Shown: positions 33,533 to 46,117 of the stretch, one piece after another
How positions within the stretch are numbered: the stretch's first letter is position 1
How the letters are laid out: every line of letters starts with the position of its first letter
From: Xestospongia muta
Taxonomy: Eukaryota > Porifera > Demospongiae > Haplosclerida > Petrosiidae
Assembly (NCBI GenBank): GCA_963693285.1
Contig: OY848918.1
Coordinates: forward strand, 9,799,156-9,863,155
Direction: 5' to 3'
Length of the DNA stretch: 64,000 nt
Notes under the pieces: model-generated
What the model saw: only the letters and a program-made list of their open reading frames with translations
The model's database searches: none
Told to the model about the DNA's origin: nothing
Translations under genes and position numbers: made by a program

Positions 33533-34735
33533 TCTTGAATTGTGAATGATTAAAATTTATTATCTTTTTATATCTTTCTAAAACCACAGAAATCATCTCT
33601 AAAGTCAATATTTATTATTACACAGAAATAGATTTTTTCAATGAAGAAGACTTTAACCATTGTTATCTTAAGGACTACCCATCTTTGTCCTTTCTCAACT
33701 TTAAACAAGCAAGTCCAAAGGCAAGAACTACCCCAATGATAACCTCACCAAAAAGGACACATCAAGGACTACACATAGATAAGATAACCCTTTAAGAAAG
33801 GACACTTTAAGAAGTACTTGTAGTCATATCTATTGAACTCTTGAAAGGAGAAGGTCTACTACAATATCAACTATGGCTGTCCTTTCTCAAACTCTCAATA
33901 CACAAAGACTATATCAATAACAATGGTATATCAATAACTAGAACAATTCTAATATAAACTATGACTGATAAACAAATCCTCTTGATCTACTAGTAGCCAT
34001 TGATTAATACTACTTTATACTACATACTGTAACCAGTCTGGTCAGTCTGGTTTAGAGAAATCACAAAAGAAGGAAGATGAACTAACACAAGAACTACAAC
34101 TAATGATGGAACACTAATACCATCATAATACATGTTAAATACATGTTAGTAAGGATCACTTTGTGATGTAGTAATTACTGTATCTTATATAATGTACAAC
34201 CATAATTACTCAAGCACTATAAACGAAACACACATAGACACACTTGGAGTGTCTGGAATTAGAGTGTATAGATGAAATTGGAGAGTAAACAAACAAAACA
34301 TGTACTTATAAGTATGTGAGAGAATATCAGTGGCTTGAGTTTAATTAGAAGTTGGTATAGACATACACAAAATTGAAGTGTGTTTCCCAATGCAGAAACA
34401 ATTTCTTGACTGATAAACTATACTGCAATATCAATAGTAACTCTCCTTTGTTAACATTTGAGCAATACCACAAGGAGTATTCTAATATCAACTATATCTG
34501 TTCTTTCTTAATGCTCTGAAAGACAATGATTACTCCAATATCAACCAAGGTTCACCTCCTTAGCCATTGAAAAGATAAGCAATACCTCAAGGAGTACTCT
34601 AATAACAACTGTGGCTGTTGATTATATGATAAATACCTCCCCCATAAAGGTTGTATAATGTTACAATGATATACCAGTGTATTGCACTATGTACACATAT
34701 ACTATTTATGACATTAATATTACATTTTGACTTAC
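33533..34735 (-). other. Type C 5' flank, no gene
   Basis: Parallel to 5823-6927 and 23094-24215; flank repeats only. Confidence 0.55.
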
Positions 34736-35560
34736 CACAAATGTTCCAGTCTCTTATCATTCAATACTTGATAGTGAGTCTCTCTCTGTTGAAGTGATTT
34801 CTCAAGTAATTCCATTCTCTCTAATTGTATAGCAGAGATCTCCTTCTCACGATAACTCCACTCTAGATATTCCTGTTCGTCCATCATATGTCTAAAATAA
34901 TAAATAGATGTTAGATCCATACACAGAATGAATGGTTGGGTGAATGGATGGATGAATGGACAATTGGGATCAATAAATAGACAGATAAATAAATACATGG
35001 ATGAATAGATGGACAAATGGATGGATGAATAAATGGAATGGATGAATAGATGGATAAATGAATGAACAGATAAAATAAAATGGTTAAATGGATGGATGGA
35101 TAAAAAGTATGATGGATACATGGTTAAATGGATGGATTTCCAGTCTATATTGTATCTACCTTCTCTTATCAATCTATGATATGTCATCCAGTGATGGCAA
35201 AGTAGCTTCCCAAGCTTGTTAGCTTGAGTTCTCTCTATCATTTCTCACTGACCTAGACCAGCAGGTAAGCCACACCCTACAAATATAACACTTAGAACCA
35301 GTTAGAAACTCACTATCTAGTACTCACCATAACACAGTATTGCTAATGTAAGCAGTTCAGACTGTGAACCAGGTTGAACTACATATTCTGGTGAGTAAGG
35401 ACTGCCTGTGTCTCACTGTCTCTATAATCTGTTTGTACATGGACAGTTCTAGTCAATGGAGCAGCTAGAGACAGTTCAGTAGATTGTTTATCCATCAGAG
35501 GTTCTAGACTATATGGGGGAGGGTGAAGTAATGAGGAGATTGATGATGGACTCACATTTG
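34736..35560 (-). pseudogene. CFAP91: CFAP91 N-terminal exons, pass D
   Basis: Exon 3 (about 34736-34889) is clean: MMDEQEYLEWSYREKEISAI, QLERMELLEKSLQQRETHYQ, RLEHLW, ending at gtaagt in the phase that joins SLRNKEKERQ of the middle exon. Exon 2 (about 35159-35270) has a one-base loss before WEATLP. Exon 1 has a base missing at GGACTGCCTG. GGAT-rich repeats at 34920-35140. Confidence 0.8.
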
Positions 35561-35931
35561 TGGCACTGGGACAATTAATGGAAGATCATCATAGGAACCT
35601 AAACATACCCAAAGATCTACAAAAAAGACATGGAGGACCACAAGAGTTCTCCAAGGATTTTCTGATAACTGGAACAGGATTGTTTCAAGTTCGCCTGACT
35701 GAAGAAGGGATGAGAGAACAAGGTATCAGAATACACCATATGTTTGCTTCTCCAGTGTTACGATGTATACAGACAGGTAATTCCATCTTGCAAGGAATGG
35801 GTGACTTCAGTACTAAAATTAAAGTAGAACATGGCTTCTTTGAATGGTTAGCTTGGTGCTGAGGGGAGGTACCTATGTTTATGCTTGCCAAAGATATAGT
35901 AAAGTTTGGTCTCCAAGTTGATCCAAATTAA
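35561..35931 (+). pseudogene. UBASH3: UBASH3 phosphatase fragment
   Basis: MEDHHRNLNIPKDLQKRHGG, PQEFSKDFLITGTGLFQVRL, REQGIRIHHMFASPVLRCIQ, KIKVEHGFFEWLAWC, then TGA (CCA to CTGA change, also in the 43197 and 56156 pieces) before GEVPMFM. The missing EAF codons distinguish it from neighbours. Confidence 0.78.
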
Positions 35932-36254
35932 GTTGTTTACAATATAACTTTGTAATTATCTATTCTCAAATGTTGTGAACGTTAATTATAGGGGTTTTAC
36001 TTGATTAAAATTAATTACAATAATATGCTGTCCATATTATCATCTTTATTTTGTTCTAAATAGTAGCTTGTTTATTGTAATTATTATTGATTTTTGTTTT
36101 AATGTTCTAAGTCTCTTTTATTTCTCTCTTATGATCACTGTTATATTTTTTCAGGGATAATAATTATTGTTATACTACAATATAAGGCTATTATAAGTAC
36201 CTGTACTATGCAGAGTAATACACTCTAGTATCATAATATGTTAATACAACATTT
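35932..36254 (+). other. UBASH3 3' flank
   Basis: Same AT-rich flank as 8111-8445 and 43581-43905. Confidence 0.55.
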
Positions 36255-36808
36255 CTAGTGATCTTGTTGGTTGGTGATTTCACTGCTTTGCCCCTCTTCA
36301 CTAATAGTAGAAGTAGTAACTGTTTCCTTAGCTAGTCCTTCTTCTCCTAGTTGTTTATGGATAATACGATGAGCTACTAATAAATGTTTCCTCTGACTGT
36401 GTTTGACTAGAGACATGACCAATGGAGTCCAAATATTTTTATCTATTGGTTACTTACCTTTCTCTCTGATAGTCTGTTTCTCTACCTCAGGTAGCAAGAA
36501 GTAGTAAACCATTTCAGCCACCATTTCTTGACTTTGGAGTTTATCTTGACTGCAAGTATAACATTATATTATATATCATCTATTCTCAGTACAGTAATGT
36601 AAATAACTTACGTTTTTTTAAACTCAGCTGCTAGTTTGTTATGACATTAGCTTGTTCATGTATCTCTTGTCTAGTCTATAATAAAATGACTATTAATAAG
36701 TTATGATATATTGAAGATTTAATACCTGTTTGTCAGCTGTTTTCTCTATAGATTGTAGAATAATGTCCTCTAGGTAAGTGTCAACAGTGCCTTGATGAAC
36801 TCTTATCA

Positions 36809-37108
<300 letters not shown>

Positions 37109-37714
37109 CTATACATAACCACAGCAGTACATATAATTGTGTGTGCTTGTGTAACGAACAGACCTGTAATCTGAGAACTTCTTTATTGAGGAAGTCCAAC
37201 TGTTGAACAATCAACTCGGCAGCTCCTTGTTCAGCTCCATCATTAATAACAGATTCCTGTTATTAGTGTTATTAATTGTTAACTAAATAGTATTTACCTT
37301 GTGTTCAGCTTTTTCTTTAGCTCTCTGTTTACTCAATATAGCTTCTGTCTCTTTTTTCTTCTGTTTTTGCTCAGGAGATTGTAAGGCGTGTGTAGTACGA
37401 AGCTCTTTAATAAGATCTGATCTCATTTTTTTACCTTCATACATCTTGAGAAATGATGTGTAGAGTCAATGGTAGAATATGAAGAGGTCCTACTAACCTT
37501 GTTTTGTACAGCACAACCTCTAATAAGTCTTTGTAGTAAAATAATGGCCAACTCTCATTCCTCTTCCTCCTATGGAGTGTAATAGATGTATGACTGTATT
37601 GTATCAGTACTCAATGTATTGATGATACACATAAGTGCATATATTATTAGTATTATAATACATAAATTATGATAGGTACAATTAATTAGAAACTAATATA
37701 GAAAATGCTGATTA

Positions 37715-37788
37715 ATCTTTGCCTGGAATTGAACCACAGGTCCTACACTAGTTCAGCAGTTGCTTTAACTATTGAACTACTTGCTGAT
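37715..37788 (-). ncRNA. tRNA-like sequence, CFAP91 intron
   Basis: A- and B-box-like motifs (TAGTTCAATAGTTAAAGCA, GGTTCAATTCC) at tRNA spacing, in the same intron as the other three copies. Its 3' side on the plus strand (ttgctgatt) has lost the AAGAT end. Confidence 0.35.
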
Positions 37789-38304
37789 TTTTTGTACCTA
37801 TTCATAACAATTTATAATATACTATCAATCATATATTGTGGATTATCTGTGTACTGTTGTACAAACATACTTCACTGGGTGCTTTAATAGTTGGAGTTGA
37901 AGGGCGTGGAATTGGTTTTTCAACTTTCTCTAACAGTCTCAATGACCCTCATCAGCTAAAAGATGAAAGAAATGACCTCATTAGAGTCTGAGCCATTACA
38001 ATAAAAGTTCATTTCATTCTATTTATAAAATATTATTTAGTTATCCTCTTACTTTGTAGTTTCTTTGTTTGTAAATCATTATAGACTTTGTCCAATATCT
38101 TGCCAAGTTTAGCTTGTTTTCTAGCTTTGACACCAATTGGTTTAGCTGATGAACTAGGAGGTTTAATTCTAGAAAGACAAAAAGGTACATTAATAGCTAA
38201 CACATTGATACTGTATTAATAAATAGTCTCTTAGACTACACAACACAAGGAGTAACAAAACTCAGCCTAGTGTCAACTGGTTAATCTAAGAGACAAAACG
38301 TTTG

Positions 38305-38306
38305 TA

Positions 38307-38363
<57 letters not shown>
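38305..38363. repeat. (TA)n microsatellite
   Basis: Pure TA run in the CFAP91 intron next to the GLLDL exon. Confidence 0.92.
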
Positions 38364-38364
<1 letters not shown>

Positions 38365-38429
38365 CAGAATATACCTCAAATCAGTCACTTTATGAGGCAG
38401 AGTAGCTTTAAGATCCAATAGTCCTATAT

Positions 38430-38520
38430 TATAGTCAATATAATACTATCATATATATAGTGTGTGTACAATGTACCATTGAGTGCTGTGTGATATTGGT
38501 TCTTTATTGCATATTGCTTT
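38430..38520. repeat. 83-bp CFAP91-derived satellite, one unit
   Basis: A single unit at the usual exon-intron junction; likely close to the pre-amplification state. Confidence 0.8.
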
Positions 38521-38553
38521 GAGCTAGTGTGATAGTTGTCAGGGTGTCTCTAC

Positions 38554-38613
38554 CTTTTATATGTTCACTCCTAACTTATCTAATTTGTCGCTTTTTCTTT
38601 GTTTCTAAGACTA
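38554..38613 (-). pseudogene. CFAP91: CFAP91 middle exon, pass C (second exon deleted)
   Basis: Only the KEKxRQIR...EHIK exon is present. The following KLIEQRR...SEQ exon is missing: GAGCTAG is joined directly to TGTGATAG. Confidence 0.7.
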
Positions 38614-38758
38614 CTAAAATATTATACATAATTATCAGTATGTTAACCAGTTTATTGGTATCAAAATTGTTATTAACATCAAAATTTTTTTCACAAAATC
38701 AAAGATGTATCAAAATTAATGCATGAAATGTTTTTGATCACAGCGTGAGATTTTTCCT

Positions 38759-40075
38759 TTATTTCACATAGATCTCATAATGACCTACAGCACAATCTTC
38801 ATCAGATGTACCTTCATCAAGACAGATCCTCATCTCTATGTAGTCAGAAGTGGAGTAATTGAATTTCTTATAAAACCAAGGTATATCAGTACGTTGACAA
38901 CAGGCAGTTTCTGAACTACCACATTGATGACCATCCCAAAGAGGATCATTGGTATAGAATTTACCTCCAGAATAACTTTGACTTCCAGACTCACAATAAT
39001 AGTCACTACTGACAAATGATGGTGGAGTTTTAGGATTGTTACTACCACATGGACAACGACTAAGAAGGTTCTCAGTTGTACCACAAATAAAAGTCCAAAT
39101 ATGCCTACGAGGACTACCATGAGTTAAACTGATACCATCACAGTAATGAGAGTTAATACTGCTGGTAGTGTGTTCTGCTCCATCTGTGTGACCAACTTGA
39201 TATCCAATAACTTTACCACACACTTGAGAGTACTCAATATTACCTGATGGAAATGTTATTCCTGCACAGCTACCTCCACTACTAACTGGTCGACCACATG
39301 CTCGAACATCATTTTCGCTATACAGTCTAAATTCATCAGGACATTTATCACTGCTATCTGTCATGTTAAGGTAAGCTACCCTCATCCAACCTCCTCCGGA
39401 GTTACACAACTCCTCCATATAACAGTACACATGACGAGCATGTCCATGACTATCAGCTATAATGTAATAGTCTGAAGGACTGCTTGGCCATTTACTTTTG
39501 ATCTCCTCACATGAGTGAAGTAAAGGAGAAGGTGTATACTCATCACTATCATCATCTAGTTTATCATCAATAGATGTCAGAGTATTGTGAGTTATATTGC
39601 TATGTCTTATTAACAGGTCAGTGTTTGACTTGATACTCTTAATGCTGGATGAAAGACTATTGACTTGTCTCTGTAATAAAGTTATATTTGAGGGTAGTAT
39701 TTGTTGGTGGGACTCTATTGTGTTCAGTCTGCTAGTTAGATCTTGAATGGAGGTGTTCAGTAATAGCTCAATACGACTCAAGATAGCTAGTCCTTGTTGC
39801 TTTTTTGAAGGTGATCCCTTCTTATACTCACCTAGTAACTCCCTTAACAGAGACAACTGAAGGAGACTTGTAACACCAGTAAGAGATTCTCCAATGTCAG
39901 AGGGATCTCTAGTTCCAACATGTCCAAGTTGTTTGCTAATATTAGCTAGAGCCTGTTCAATAAATTTGAAAGAAGAGGTAGAAAGACATGTATTAGAGAC
40001 ATCATTACCACTGTTAGAGCTAGCAGAGACACTAGCGATAACAGCTAAGAAAGTTATAACATAGAAATACACCAT
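38759..40075 (-). CDS. Secreted fibrinogen-like glycoprotein, stalk type B
   Basis: Intact single-exon gene, 438 residues. Signal peptide (MVYFYVITFLAVIASVSAS), long helical stalk at about 65-170, then the head from SCEEIKSKWPSSPSDYY at 188. Loops differ from the 20843 gene: SHYCDGISLTHGSPRRHIWT, FICGTTENLLSRCPCGSNNPK, SQSYSGGKFYTNDP. An extra Cys (HYCDG) is present in the head. Differences cluster in the ICGTT...CPCG and ESGS...GKFY loops, while framework motifs are invariant. TATA at 40121-40128; stop overlaps AATAAA. It sits inside the CFAP91 intron of pass C. Confidence 0.83.
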   Translation of the reverse strand: MVYFYVITFLAVIASVSASSNSGNDVSNTCLSTSSFKFIEQALANISKQLGHVGTRDPSDIGESLTGVTSLLQLSLLRELLGEYKKGSPSKKQQGLAILSRIELLLNTSIQDLTSRLNTIESHQQILPSNITLLQRQVNSLSSSIKSIKSNTDLLIRHSNITHNTLTSIDDKLDDDSDEYTPSPLLHSCEEIKSKWPSSPSDYYIIADSHGHARHVYCYMEELCNSGGGWMRVAYLNMTDSSDKCPDEFRLYSENDVRACGRPVSSGGSCAGITFPSGNIEYSQVCGKVIGYQVGHTDGAEHTTSSINSHYCDGISLTHGSPRRHIWTFICGTTENLLSRCPCGSNNPKTPPSFVSSDYYCESGSQSYSGGKFYTNDPLWDGHQCGSSETACCQRTDIPWFYKKFNYSTSDYIEMRICLDEGTSDEDCAVGHYEIYVK

Positions 40076-40120
40076 TATAGAATGATTTCTGCAAATATAA
40101 ATGTGAACACTATTTAGCCA

Positions 40121-40128
40121 TTTATATA
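40121..40128 (-). promoter_or_regulatory. TATA box of type B gene
   Basis: TATATAAA 46-53 bases before the ATG at 40075, identical in spacing to the two other type B genes. Confidence 0.6.
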
Positions 40129-40951
40129 CTTTACTAAACCACAGAGATCAATCATCCTTAACCCATGAAAAGAACCTTTGTTCAATGATACTTGTAATCT
40201 CAAGGACTACCCATAGTTATTTTTGTCTTTAAAAATAACCACATATTCCTCTAAAAGGACACTTTAAAGATTACCCAGGGTTGTCCTTTCTCAGACATTG
40301 AAAAGAGAGGTTATACTACAATATTAACGATAACTGTCCTTTCTCAAGCTCTCAATGGACAAGAACTATCACAGGTTTTATTCTTAAAGATAAAAACAAC
40401 TTCAAAGTCAACTATAGCTAGATAGATCAATCCTCTCAACCTACATCACTAATTGTATATAATACAACTATATTATATATACTGTAAAGGAAAATCTATT
40501 TTTACAGTACATATCATACTGATACATAAGTTAATACCATTCTATACAGTATAAATTAATAGACCTATATAATATCCTATTCATCTCATACTAGCTTATA
40601 GACAAATTTGCTTACATTCAAATGCAATAAATGACAGCACAAGAACAAAGGAGGAACACCAGTACATTGCTATCATGTTTATGAGTGTCCCACAACAATA
40701 GAATTTACCAGGAGTTTGGTTTCACAGTATAGTAATTACCAATAACTTGTATGTTTGGAAATTACTAATGGGTAGGAATAAATTCTCAAGACTATTACTA
40801 AGACAACAACAAAAGCTCAAAAGGTTAAACTAAGAAAAATGATCTAATACCATTTAATAGACTAATTCATATTTCATTAAAGAAAACTAAAATTGTATGC
40901 AATGACAAATTACAGAGAGTCACTCATTGTTGTATGTACATCTCTTCTAAA
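40129..40951 (-). other. Type B 5' flank, no gene
   Basis: Shared with 22219-22740 and 52237-53061. No gene recognised. Confidence 0.55.
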
Positions 40952-41245
40952 CTACTTAACATAGATCTCATATTGACCTACAGCACAATCTTCATCAGAT
41001 GTTGCTTCATCAAGACAGATCCTCATCTCTATGTAGTCAGTAGTGGAGCAATTAAGTTTCTTATAAAACCAAGGTATACCAGTACGTTGACAACAGGCAG
41101 TTTCTATATTACCACATTGATGACAATCCCACAAAGGATCATTGGTATAGAATTTACCAACTACTGGTGGTGATGTGGGACATCCTGACTAACAGTAATA
41201 ATCATTACCAACAAATGATGGTGGGTTTTGAAATCTATACTACCA
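40952..41245 (-). pseudogene. Fibrinogen-like head, C-terminal fragment
   Basis: NDYYC, stop, SGCPTSPPVVGKFYTNDPLWDC, HQCGNIETACCQRTGIPWFY, IEMRICLDEATSDEDC and QYEIYVK to TAG. The 5' part of the head is replaced by flank repeats. The last 120 bases and the 3' flank correspond to 53062 onward. Confidence 0.72.
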
Positions 41246-42472
41246 TTATTCTCCTTTCTCAACCTTAAACAAGTAAGTTCAAATGCAAGAACTACTCCAA
41301 CAATGATAACCTCACCAAAAAGGACATATCAAGACCTACACATAGATAAGATAACCCTTTGAGAAATGTCACTCTAAGAACTACATATAGATAAGATAAC
41401 CCTTTAAGAAGGATACACCATGAATTAACCACAGATAAGATAACCATTTAAGAAAGGATACATTAAGGACTATACATAGATAAGATAACCCTTTAACTAA
41501 GGACACATCAAGACAAACCATAGATAAGATAACCCTTTAAAGAAAGTACACTCCAAGGACTACATGTACTTGTGGTCATATCTACTCAGCTCTTGAAAGG
41601 AGAAGGTTTACTCCAATATCAACTATGGCTGTCCTTTCTCAAACTCTCAATACACAAAAACTATATCAATAATAATGGTTCAAAGACTAAGACAATTCTA
41701 ATATAAACTATGACTGATAAAACAAATCCTCTTGATCTACTAGTAGCCATTGATTAATTCCTTTTTTATAATACATACTGTAACCAGTCTTGTCAGTCTG
41801 GTTTAGAGAAATTACAAAAGAAGGAAGATGTGAACTACCACAAGGACTCTAACTAACAATAGAACACTAATACCATCACAAAATGTTAAATATATGTTAG
41901 TAAGGATCACTCTATGATGTAGTAATTACTGTATCTTATATAATGTACAACCATAATTACCCAACCGCTATAAATGAAATGTACATAGAACACTTGGAGT
42001 GCCTGGAATTAGGATATATAGATGAAATTAGAGAGTAAACAAACAAACATGTACTTATAAGTATGTGAGAGAATATCAGTGGCTTGAGTTTAATTAGAAG
42101 TTGGTATAGACATACACAAAATTGAAGTGTATTTCCCAATGCAGAAACCATTTCTTAACTGATAAACTATACTCCAATATCAATAGCAACTCTCCTTTAT
42201 CAACCTTTGATCAATACCACAAGGAGTATTCTAATATCAACTATATCTGTCATTTCTAAAGCTTTGAAAGACAATGATTACTCCAATATCAACCAAGGTT
42301 CACCTCCTTAGCCATTGAAAAGATAAGCAATACCTCAAGGAGTACTCTAATAACAACTGTGGCTGTTGATTATATGATAAATACCTCCCCCATAAAGGTT
42401 GTATAATGTTACAATGATATACCAGTGTATTGCACTATGTACACATATACTATTTATGACATTAATATTAAT
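41246..42472 (-). other. Flank with tandem TAAGATAACCCTTTAAGAAAGGACAC repeats
   Basis: From 41330 to 41570 a roughly 60-base motif (GGACTACACATAGATAAG ATAACCCTTTAAGAAAGG) is tandemly repeated about four times; the same block is at 54320-54500. No gene. Confidence 0.65.
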
Positions 42473-42606
42473 AGCATGTACAAAAGCCATCCATCCTTTA
42501 ATTTTTGTGCAAACTACACTATTCGTTTAACCATCCATGTCCAAATTTACCATTTACTGTTGAAGATATTTCAAATTTCAGGTCACTGTTATCATCAAAT
42601 TCATAA
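42473..42606. other. Unique segment replacing CFAP91 exon 3
   Basis: Where sister passes have CFAP91 exon 3 and part of the repeat intron, this pass has 134 bases found nowhere else in the window (starts ATAGCATGTACAAAAGCC). It may be filler from a deletion repair. Confidence 0.6.
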
Positions 42607-42795
42607 TGAATACATAGACAAATGAATAGATGGATAAATAGAATGGATGAATAGGATGGATAAATGAATGAACGGATAAAATAAAATGGTTAAATGGATG
42701 GATGGATAAATAGAATGATGGGTACATGGATAAATGGATGGATGGATAAAAAGAATAATGGATACATGGTTGAATGGATGGACGTCCAGTCCATA

Positions 42796-43196
42796 TTGTA
42801 TCTACGTTCTCTTATCAATCTGTGATATGTCATTCAGTGATAGCAAAGTAGCTTCCCAAGATTGTTAGCTTGAGCTCTCTCTATCATTTCTACCCAGCAG
42901 GTAAGCCATGCCCTACAAGTATGACACTTAGAACTAGTTACAAACTCACTAACTAGTACTTACCATAACACATTGTTGCTAATGTAAGTAGTTCAGGCTG
43001 TGAACCAGGTCGAACTACATATTGTGGTGAGTAAGGATCTGTCTGTGTCTCACTGTGTCTATAGTCTGTTTGTACATGGACAGTTCTAGTCAATGGAGCA
43101 GCTAGAGACAGTTCAGTAGATTGTTTATCCATCAGAGGTTCTAGACTATATGGGGGAGGGTGAAGTAAGAAAGAGATTGATGATGGACTCACATTT
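42796..43196 (-). pseudogene. CFAP91: CFAP91 N-terminal exons 1-2, pass C
   Basis: Exon 1 ([20 protein letters not shown]...[14 protein letters not shown]) open; exon 2 (about 42806-42920) shortened at GLPAGLAQ and frameshifted before WEATLP; exon 3 absent (see 42473-42606). Confidence 0.78.
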
Positions 43197-43580
43197 GTGG
43201 CACTGGGACAATTGATGGAAGCATTTGAGGAAGATCATCATAGGAATTTAAACATGTCCAAAGATTTACAAAAAAGACATGGAGGACCACAAAAGTTCTC
43301 CAAGGATTTTCCGATAACTGGAACAGGATTGTTTCAAGTTTGCCTGACTGAAGAAGGGATGAGAGAACAAGGTATCAGAGTACACCATGTGTTTGCTTCT
43401 CCAGTATTACGATGCATACAGACAGCTAACGCCATCTTGCAAGGAATGGGTGACTTCAATACTAAAATTAAAGTAGAACATGGCTTCTTTGAATGGTTAG
43501 CTTGGTGCTGAGGGGAGGTACCTATGTTTATGCTTGCCAAAGATATAGTAAAGTTTGGTCTCCAAATTGATCCAAATTAA
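43197..43580 (+). pseudogene. UBASH3: UBASH3 phosphatase fragment
   Basis: LMEAFEEDHHRNLNMSKDLQ, KRHGGPQKFSKDFPITGTGL, MREQGIRVHHVFASPVLRCI, QTANAILQGMGDFNTKIKVE, HGFFEWLAWC, then TGA before GEVPMFMLAKDIVKFGLQ. Open for 104 codons, the longest uninterrupted piece. Head-to-head with CFAP91 exon 1. Confidence 0.8.
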
Positions 43581-43905
43581 GTTGTTTACAATATAACTTT
43601 GTAATTATCTATTCTCAAATGTTGTGAACGTTAATTACAGGGGTTTTACTTGATTAAAATTAATTACAATAATATGCTGTGCATATTATCATCTTTATTT
43701 TGTTCTAAATAGTAGCTTGTTTATTGTAATTATTATTGATTTTTGTTTTAATGTTCTTTTAAGTCTCTTTTATTTCTCTCTTTTGATCACTGTTATATTT
43801 TTCAGGGATAATAATTATTGTTATACTACAATATAAGGCTATTATAAGTACCTGTACTATGCAGAGTAATACACTCTAGTATCATAATATGTTAATACAA
43901 CATTT
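43581..43905 (+). other. UBASH3 3' flank
   Basis: AT-rich flank as at 8111-8445; no gene. Confidence 0.55.
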
Positions 43906-46110
43906 TTAGTGATCTTGTTGGTTGGTGGTTTCACTGCTTTGCCCCTCTTCACTAATAGTAGGAGTAGTAACTGTTTCCTTAGCTAGTCCTTCTTCTCCTA
44001 GTTGTTTATGGATAATACGATGAGCTCCTAATAATGTTTCCTCTGACTGTGTTTGACTAGAGACATGACCAATGGAGTCCAAATATTTTTATCTATTGGT
44101 TACTTACCTTTCTCTCTGATAGTCTGTTTCTCTACCTCAGGTAGCAAGAAGTAGTAAACCATTTCAGCCACCATTTCTTGACTTTGGAGTTTATCTTGAC
44201 TGCAAGTATAACATTATATTATATATCATCTATTCTCAATACAGTAATGTAAATAACTTACGTTTTTTTAAACTCAGCTGCTAGTTTGTTTATGACATTA
44301 GCTTGTTCATGTATCTCTTGTCTAGTCTATAATAAAATGACTATTAATAAGTTATGATATATTGAAGATTTAATACCTGTTTGTCAGCTGTTTTCTCTAT
44401 AGATTGTAGAATAATGTCCTCTAGATAAGTGTCAACAGTGCCTTGATGAACTCTTATCATCTGATGGAGAAGTAACATGGAAGAGTAATGAACATATGAA
44501 TGTTAAGAGGTAATAAAAGTATATAGTAGGCATAATAAACTAGTAGTCCATTGTATAATGAATTATCTGATGTAGAGTGGATGGGTTTAAAGGCATATAG
44601 ACTCAGAGCCAGTGGATCAGATTGATGGATCTAGTGTTTTTACTTGTTTAAATATTTCATCTTCAGTTCTTCTACATCTCTCTTCTCTTTGTCTGAGACC
44701 ACTCTCCTCTGCTTCTCTCATCCTTCTCTGTCACTCAGCCAACATGACAAATGCATGAATACGTCTCTCCTCCTATACATAACCACAGCAGTACATATAT
44801 TGTGTGTACTTGTGTAACGAACAGACCTGTAATCTGAGAAGTTCTTTATTGAGGAAGTCCAACTGTTGACCAATCAACTCGGCAGCTCCTTGTTCAGCTC
44901 CATCATTAATAACAGATTCCTGTTATTAGTGTTATTAATTTGTTAACTAAATAGTATTTACCTTGTGTTCAGCTTTTTCTTTAGCTCTCTGTTTACTCAA
45001 TATAGCTTCTGTCTCTTTTTTCTTCTGTTTTTGCTCAGGAGATTGTAAGGCGTGTGTAGTACAGAGCTCTTTAATAAGATCTGATCTCATCTCTTTACCT
45101 TCATACATCTTGAGAAATGAGATGTGTGGAGTCAATGGTACAATATGAAGAGGTCCTACTAACCTTGTTTTGTATAGCACAACCTCTAATAAGTCTTTGT
45201 AGTAAGATAATGGCAAACTCTCGTTCCTCTTCCTCCTGTAGAGTGTAATAGATGTATGACTTTACTGTATCAGTACTCAATGTATTGATGGTACACATAA
45301 GTGCATATATTATTAGTATTATAATACATAAATTATGATAGGTACATTTAATTAGAAACTGGTATAGAAAAGCTGATTAATCTTTGCCTGGAATTGAACC
45401 ACAGGTCTTCCACTAGTTCAACAGTTGCTTTAACTATTGAACTATATTAAGATTCTCTGTATCCACTCATAACAATTTATAATATAGTATCAATCATATA
45501 TTGTGGATTATCTGTGTATTGTTGTACAAACATACTTCACTGGGTGCTTTAATAGCTGGAGTGGGAGGGTGTGAAATTAGTTTTTCAACTTTCTCTAACA
45601 GTTTCAATGGTTTCTGACCCTCATCAGCTAAAAGATGAAAGAAATGACCTCATTAGAGTCTGAGGCTTTACAATAAAAGTTCATTTCAATCTATTTATAA
45701 AATATTTTGTTATCTCTCTTACTTTGTAGTTTCTTTGTTTGTAAATCATTGTAGACTTTGTCCAATATCTTGCCAAGTTTAGCTTGTTTTCTAGCTTTGA
45801 CACCAATTGGTTTAGCTGATGAACTAGGAGGTTTAATTCTAGAGAGACAAAAAGGTACATTAACTCTAACAAATTGATACTGTATTAATAGTCTCTCAGA
45901 CCACACAACGCAAGGAGCAACCAAACTTAATCTAGTGTCTGGTTAATACAAGAAATAAAGCTTTTGTAATCAAAGCTAAAACTAACACATAATATATACA
46001 TACATACATATATATGTGAGTGTGTGTGTCTGTGTGTATGTATGTATATAACAGAATATACCTCAAATCAGTCACTTTATGAGGCAGAGCAGCTTCAAGA
46101 TCCAATAGTC
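43906..46110 (-). pseudogene. CFAP91: CFAP91 C-terminal exons, pass B
   Basis: All eleven exons with phase-consistent GT-AG joints: 46062-46110 (LLDLEAALPHKVTDL), 45723-45838 (KPPSSSAKPIGVKARKQAKL), 45536-45627, 45164-45235 (EEEEREFAIILLQRLIRGCA, an IQ-like helix), 44962-45108 (MYEGKEMRSDLIKELCTTHA), 44827-44919, 44644-44772 ([13 protein letters not shown]), 44377-44460 ([18 protein letters not shown]), 44262-44326, 44108-44199 (SQEMVAEMVYYFLLPEVEK) and 43906-44056. Several introns are only about 50-60 bases. Lesions: TGA after VMLAE, one base lost in RKHLL of the last exon. Family role: radial-spoke and calmodulin-complex protein of the ciliary axoneme. Confidence 0.85.
45380..45453 (-). ncRNA. 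tRNA-like sequence, CFAP91 intron
   Basis: 74 bases, ATCTT...AAGAT ends, A-box-like TAGTTCAATAGTTAAAGCA and B-box-like GGTTCAATTCC. It lies in the intron between the DEGQKPL and EEEERE exons. Confidence 0.4.
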
Positions 46111-46117
46111 CTATATA

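Noticed and set aside
34736..35241. A 169-codon frame running through CFAP91 exons 3 and 2 and the repeat intron
   Set aside because: It is open only because the GGAT-rich intron lacks stops; the exon 2 part is read in the wrong frame compared with CFAP91 (KLGKLLCHHW in place of RAWEATLP).
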